A stretch of 64,000 bases of DNA from contig NZ_CP054041.1 of the NCBI RefSeq assembly GCF_013282665.1, positions 1,904,001 through 1,968,000 on the forward strand. The letters run 5' to 3'. Shown here one piece after another: positions 60,095 through 64,000 of the stretch. A model generated the notes under the pieces. The model searched no databases, was not told where the DNA came from, and was given only the letters and a program-made list of their open reading frames with translations. The translations under genes and the position numbers were made by a program. Each line of letters starts with the position of its first letter. Position 1 is the first letter of the stretch. This DNA is from Listeria monocytogenes (GTDB lineage: Bacteria > Bacillota > Bacilli > Lactobacillales > Listeriaceae).

Positions 60095-61590
60095 GTCGAA
60101 TCGACATTGCAGAACTCAATGGCTTTCTTCAAGGATTACGAAGCAGTAATGCTGAAGTGAAGAAAATGATACGCGGAATTCAACAAGCAGCAAGCAAGTA
60201 TGCGCAAGATAAAAGTTTAACAGGACAGGCGGTATCAGCTTCCCAAAGCTATTTTGCTTCCAGTTATCCCTCTATTGCACAAAGTATTTTAGAAGCCTTG
60301 GAAGAAAGCGAAGAACGTTTAGCACAATACATACGCGAGTTTGGTAGCCAAGTCGACAGCTCGTCTTCCGCACGAATTGATGCGGAAATCCTTCAAGAAG
60401 CGATGGCGAAAGTGGCGAGTTTGAAGCGAAAAGAAGAAGATTTACATCGCCAACTCACTGCACCGAATACGAAACCGGATATGCAACAAGTCTACGTAGT
60501 CCAAGCGAGAAGTGCGCACACGCAATTACTGCAAGCTATCGAAAAAGAAGATATACTAGAGAGGTACATCGCCTTTGAACAAAGTCACGCCCAGTTTTTT
60601 AGTGCATTAACCGAACTCATTCACTCCACAGGACGAGCGGTGCAAGAGTTGAAACAAAATGTGACCTTCCATGAGAAAACAGGCACCTATGCTGTACCTA
60701 AAAGCGTTCATACATCGATTAGTTTGATGAGAAAAGCGATGGATAAAGCACGTAAAGAAAACGCCAAAGATCCCTTCCCAGAAGCATTCGAAGACTATCA
60801 GTTATTCGCCTATACGTATGTGAATGATAAAGGCGAAACCGTCACGATGTGGCTATTGGAACGTAATGGCAAACGCGCCAGTAACAAAGAACTCCAAGCT
60901 TTTCTAGAGGAGAACGGAGCCGAGTTAGACCCTATTCTGTACACAAATCTTTCCGGTGAAGAACTCGAGCGCAAAGTAAATGACGCATGGAAAGACGGCG
61001 TCAACTACTTAAACGGTCAAAAAGTAACCGGGTTTTCCGGAGCGACACTGAGGTCCGCTGCTTATGTAGCCAGCGTGAAGGATGCGATGGATGACGCTGG
61101 ACTAACTGATATGGCACTAGGATTAGGCTTTGGTATTGCGGCGGCGAGGAATAAAGTAGTTCTTAAAGAAAATATTAAATTTACTACAAAAACGAAGTTG
61201 AATCCTCCTGAAACCAAGCAGATAGTATCAGGAAAGAAATGGAATAAGTATTTTAAAGAAAAGTATGGAGCAGAAAATATTCAATGGAAACCAACATCAT
61301 TTGAAGATATAATAGCCAATCCAGAACGACTGTATGGAAGTACAAAAAAAGAAATCAATGCGATATTGGGACCTGACTGGATTGAAGATACTTATGGTTC
61401 TGCTAAAAATGGTTGGAAGTTTATTAATAAGGGAGACGGAATGATATTTTATCATCCAGGAGAAGGAATCCATGTGGGCTCATATTATGGTTTTTCATCT
61501 GGAAAAACAGGAAGAGTTAAGGTCATAAAACCTGAAGATAATTATGTTCCCACAATAGATGATGGAGCAACTTTAGTAATAATAAAATAA
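60091..61590 (+). CDS. LXG polymorphic toxin, type VII secretion substrate
   Basis: This 499-aa protein has an N-terminal LXG domain (SRIDIAELNGFLQGLRSSNAEVKKMIRGI first, helical up to about residue 220), a middle segment and a C-terminal toxin part of about 135 residues from residue 363. The toxin part has no family I recognise; a notable cluster is KGDGMIFYHPGEGIHVG with His455 and His461. From about residue 360 the DNA becomes visibly more AT-rich and reads differently from the first part. AAAGGAG fixes the ATG at 60091. Toxic activity is inferred from family and gene order. Confidence 0.85.
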   Translation: MSRIDIAELNGFLQGLRSSNAEVKKMIRGIQQAASKYAQDKSLTGQAVSASQSYFASSYPSIAQSILEALEESEERLAQYIREFGSQVDSSSSARIDAEILQEAMAKVASLKRKEEDLHRQLTAPNTKPDMQQVYVVQARSAHTQLLQAIEKEDILERYIAFEQSHAQFFSALTELIHSTGRAVQELKQNVTFHEKTGTYAVPKSVHTSISLMRKAMDKARKENAKDPFPEAFEDYQLFAYTYVNDKGETVTMWLLERNGKRASNKELQAFLEENGAELDPILYTNLSGEELERKVNDAWKDGVNYLNGQKVTGFSGATLRSAAYVASVKDAMDDAGLTDMALGLGFGIAAARNKVVLKENIKFTTKTKLNPPETKQIVSGKKWNKYFKEKYGAENIQWKPTSFEDIIANPERLYGSTKKEINAILGPDWIEDTYGSAKNGWKFINKGDGMIFYHPGEGIHVGSYYGFSSGKTGRVKVIKPEDNYVPTIDDGATLVIIK

Positions 61591-61601
61591 AGGTGGTAAA
61601 T

Positions 61602-61982
61602 ATGAAACAATTAACAGTAGGAGATTCATTTAATGGTTTTTTAAATAGTTTAAAAGTAAGGAATGACATAAAAATTATGAGTGACGAAGAACTTTATAAT
61701 TATATTTTTGAAGTTTTTTTAGGGGATATAGTAGCCTATTTAAGTCCTTATACGTTAGATCGATTGGATGCTGAAGGTATAATTGATAAAGATATTTATG
61801 CTATGTCAAAGAATCTAAGAAATGAATTATTGGAGATGATAAATGGTCCTTCATGGAATATCGCTTCAGTAAAAAATTCAGATGAATGGACTAATATATT
61901 TGAAGGATTAAAAAAACTAGATGCTCTAGTTCACAAAAAATGGACAGAAGAAGAAATCTCCTATTTAAAAAATATGATTTGA
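61602..61982 (+). CDS. Candidate immunity protein 1
   Basis: This 126-aa protein, acidic and helical, starts 11 bp after the toxin stop with an AAAGGTGG site. It has no signal peptide. The position directly after an LXG toxin, the small size and the AT-rich composition fit an immunity protein. I recognise no family. Confidence 0.65.
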   Translation: MKQLTVGDSFNGFLNSLKVRNDIKIMSDEELYNYIFEVFLGDIVAYLSPYTLDRLDAEGIIDKDIYAMSKNLRNELLEMINGPSWNIASVKNSDEWTNIFEGLKKLDALVHKKWTEEEISYLKNMI

Positions 61983-62007
61983 AAATTTTAGGAGAAGGGA
62001 GTTAGAA

Positions 62008-62436
62008 ATGGACTGGCTAACTATACTAAATAATCCAAAGAAAAGTAAGCGTGATAAATTGGAAGCGATTGGTTTTATCCGAGATACTTTAGATTATGGG
62101 GATATACCAGATGATACTGCGTTAGAAATAGTCAATAACTTAGCTAAGCAAGTTGTAAAACAGAATGATTCAGACATTAAAGAATCCATACTTGATGCTA
62201 TGCTAGAAGGGTCAAAAGCACCTTTTGTTGAAAAAACAATTAACTTAGCTCCTATCGTGAAACATTTAAACGAATTTAATGAGGTGTGTTTAAGTTATAT
62301 ATTAAGTTTATTAGGAAATTCTGGGAAAATTGCTTACAGAGCTATTATTGAATCTTATAAAACTAATTTAAGTTTAAAAGAAGATGTGGAAGAGGCACTA
62401 GCAGAAATGGATTATAGAATTAAAAATAACTTATGA
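62008..62436 (+). CDS. Candidate immunity protein 2, HEAT-repeat-like
   Basis: This 142-aa protein has repeated amphipathic helices (TALEIVNNLAKQVVKQNDSD; SYILSLLGNSGKIAYRAIIE) in the manner of HEAT-like immunity proteins. It follows the first candidate by 25 bp. It may be a second immunity gene or an orphan from an earlier toxin module. Confidence 0.6.
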   Translation: MDWLTILNNPKKSKRDKLEAIGFIRDTLDYGDIPDDTALEIVNNLAKQVVKQNDSDIKESILDAMLEGSKAPFVEKTINLAPIVKHLNEFNEVCLSYILSLLGNSGKIAYRAIIESYKTNLSLKEDVEEALAEMDYRIKNNL

Positions 62437-62450
62437 ATACATTTCTTACA

Positions 62451-62493
62451 AAAAACCAGTTACCCACCAAACCCCTGGCGTAACTGGTTTTCT
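62451..62493. terminator. Bidirectional terminator between LXG module and PhnB gene
   Basis: AAAAACCAGTTAC and GTAACTGGTTTT pair around a 16-nt loop. Confidence 0.85.
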
Positions 62494-62497
62494 AATC

Positions 62498-62902
62498 TCA
62501 CCCAAAATTAAGCTGCCAAAACACCCCAAACCGGTCCGTCACCTGCGCATAAGTCGAACCCCAGAACGCCACTTGCAACTCCATTTCCACTTTGCCCGTA
62601 GCACTCAAGAGTTCATAGGCGTACTTAATATCATCCTCTGTTTCAAAATTAATCAAGATCGTCACCCGATTGCCAATTGTAAAACCATCATAAGGCGCAT
62701 CGGTAATATAAATAAATTCTTCCCCGTTTTTTGCTAAACGACTATGCATCAATCGCTCACCAAAAACGGCATCGCCATCAAAATTGTTCATCTCTTTAAA
62801 ACGCTGAACGCTTGTAATCTCAGCCTGAAAAACATCCGCATAAAATGTTAGCGCATCTTGACCTTCTCCGTTAAAAACTAAGTAAGGAACTGCAAAAGAC
62901 AT
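62498..62902 (-). CDS. PhnB-like VOC-family protein
   Basis: This 134-aa glyoxalase-fold protein begins VPYLVFNGEGQDALTFYADVFQAE and ends TDRFGVFWQLNFG, the PhnB/DUF1338-like small VOC pattern. No PhnB pathway genes are nearby. It may bind small molecules; function unknown. Confidence 0.8.
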   Translation of the reverse strand: MSFAVPYLVFNGEGQDALTFYADVFQAEITSVQRFKEMNNFDGDAVFGERLMHSRLAKNGEEFIYITDAPYDGFTIGNRVTILINFETEDDIKYAYELLSATGKVEMELQVAFWGSTYAQVTDRFGVFWQLNFG

Positions 62903-63081
62903 CTCATCATCTCCTATACAATTAATAGCTTTAGTATAAGCCTAATCTACTGCGAAGTCATGTCTCAAAATAATGAGGATTTGTGAATAAAAACAAAATA
63001 CTTGCAAATAAACGTGATATATTATACAATTACACTAAGAAATCGGATATATTTAAATTAATATTTTTTTGTAATAAAATA

Positions 63082-63097
63082 AAGTAAGTACTTGCTT
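63082..63097 (+). promoter_or_regulatory. Near-palindrome upstream of the ATPase gene
   Basis: AAGTAAGT faces ACTTGCTT with one mismatch, 30 bp before the ATPase start; a third AGTAAGTG follows. It could be an operator for ion-responsive control. Confidence 0.35.
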
Positions 63098-63126
63098 TTG
63101 GGAGTAAGTGCGTAGGAGGTAGATGT

Positions 63127-64000
63127 ATGCTTTGGGTAAAAGAGTCAATGGAGCAACTTCTCAGCAAACTACACACGAATTTAGACACAGGGTTAACGAA
63201 AGAACAAGTGAAACAAAAACATGCAGAGTTTGGGACGAATGAATTTGAAGAGGGGAAGAAAGAATCACTTCTTCAAAAAATTGGTCACCATTTAATTGAA
63301 ATTACGACGATTGTATTGCTTTTTGCAGCGGCGATTTCCGCTTATTTAGCAATTACAACCGGTTATGGTTGGGCGAAAGTTGTTGTTATTTTAGGAATTG
63401 TCGTGTTGAATATGGTGCTCGGCATTTACCAGGAAAACAGCGCTGAGAAAGCACTTGCTGCATTACAAAGTATGAATGCGCATTTAACAACGGTTGTTCG
63501 TGATGGCGTGCGAATGCAAGTGGATGCAACGGAATTAGTGCCAGGGGATATTATTGAAATCGTTGCAGGCGATATGATTCCAGCAGATGCACGGATTATT
63601 TCTAGCAGTAGTTTGCAAGTTGAGGAATCCGCGTTGACCGGCGAAAGTGTTCCAGTTGAAAAAGACGCGAACGCAGTTGTTTCAGAAAAAGCACCGATTG
63701 GGGATAGGCTGAATATGCTTTACTCAGGCTGTCTTGTAACAAATGGTCGTGCCACGGCGGTTGTCGTAGAAATTGGTATGGAAACAGAGATGGGGAAAAT
63801 TGCTGGACTTTTAAACAGCACCTCAAAACTGATGACGCCTTTACAACTTCGCTTAAAAGAATTAGCAAAACGACTTAGTATTGTAGCGCTTTTAGCAGGT
63901 ATTTTAATTTTTATCATTGATGTATATGTGTACGGTGAAACGATTATTGAAACGTTGATGATCGCGATTTCTTTAGCTGTAGCAGCAGTTCCTGAGACAT
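63127..64000 (+). CDS. P-type cation-transporting ATPase, 3' end outside window
   Basis: The frame opens MLWVKESMEQLLSKLHTN and runs off the window. It has the cation-ATPase N-terminal domain, two membrane segments, the GES phosphatase loop in ESALTGESVPVEK and ends at AVAAVPET in membrane segment 4, which precedes the ion-binding/phosphorylation region. The arrangement fits a Ca2+ or PMR1-type P2 ATPase. GGAGGT lies before ATG 63127. Confidence 0.85.
   Translation, partial: MLWVKESMEQLLSKLHTNLDTGLTKEQVKQKHAEFGTNEFEEGKKESLLQKIGHHLIEITTIVLLFAAAISAYLAITTGYGWAKVVVILGIVVLNMVLGIYQENSAEKALAALQSMNAHLTTVVRDGVRMQVDATELVPGDIIEIVAGDMIPADARIISSSSLQVEESALTGESVPVEKDANAVVSEKAPIGDRLNMLYSGCLVTNGRATAVVVEIGMETEMGKIAGLLNSTSKLMTPLQLRLKELAKRLSIVALLAGILIFIIDVYVYGETIIETLMIAISLAVAAVPET

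Noticed and set aside
1..64000. CRISPR array, transposon, prophage or tRNA genes
   Set aside because: No regularly spaced repeats, transposase motifs, integrase motifs or cloverleaf sequences were found when reading both strands.

Overview
The window looks like chromosomal DNA of a Listeria sensu stricto species, closest to L. monocytogenes. This rests on low GC with strong AGGAGG ribosome binding sites, and on remembered gene order: hflXr-like GTPase with antibiotic-leader peptide, second lipoate ligase, mpoABCD mannose PTS with ManR, lysine permease next to a LOV-STAS blue-light receptor, small alarmone synthetase, antiporter, potABCD, carbonic anhydrase, fructokinase and a FabK-like enzyme. 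No search was run. No rRNA, tRNA, CRISPR array, transposase or phage gene was seen.

Layout. 1-2000: 3' part of a MacB-like ABC exporter and a small anchored protein. 2017-7550: an AT-rich accessory block with a remnant of a minus-strand gene, a DeoR-type regulator, and a three-gene nucleoside unit: a nucleoside hydrolase-like protein, a Glc-family PTS EIIBC and a purine nucleoside phosphorylase fused to adenosine deaminase. Its promoter carries a perfect 12-bp inverted repeat and a near-consensus cre site. 7600-13500: an SGNH hydrolase with an ABC-2 exporter, then a four-gene operon resembling quinone/electrophile detoxification (two VOC proteins, an esterase, a flavin reductase). 13515-17075: a ribosome-attenuation leader encoding MHYIRLRFPKNLCN ahead of hflXr, then a phosphoesterase and lplA2. 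17160-24070: regulators, an MDR oxidoreductase, a lipid kinase, a ROK kinase and small proteins.

24180-30190: the minus-strand mpoABCD operon with a sigma-54 promoter, tandem 21-bp upstream repeats, a candidate 38-codon ORF ahead of EIIC, and the LevR-type activator ManR. 30335-46110: azoreductase, APC permease, a 1475-aa CoA-dehydratase-activase-like protein, PhzF/YbaK, a lipoprotein, a nitrilase-family amidase, DUF554, two genes with sigma-B-like promoters, MarR, and a lysine riboswitch upstream of a lysine permease. 46107-59275: LOV-STAS photoreceptor, Fe-S-like protein, small alarmone synthetase, Na+/H+ antiporter, two frame-disrupted paralogous membrane genes, a cupin regulator with potABCD, alpha-carbonic anhydrase, HD hydrolase, fructokinase and FabK-like enzyme.

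59441-62436: an LXG polymorphic toxin module with two small helical partner proteins, an LXG toxin whose AT-rich C-terminus looks exchanged, and two candidate immunity genes. The window closes with a PhnB-like protein and the 5' part of a P-type cation ATPase.

The two most interesting systems are the PTS-linked nucleoside operon and the LXG module. The RLR leader peptide before hflXr and the sORF in the mpo operon are the most interesting small elements.
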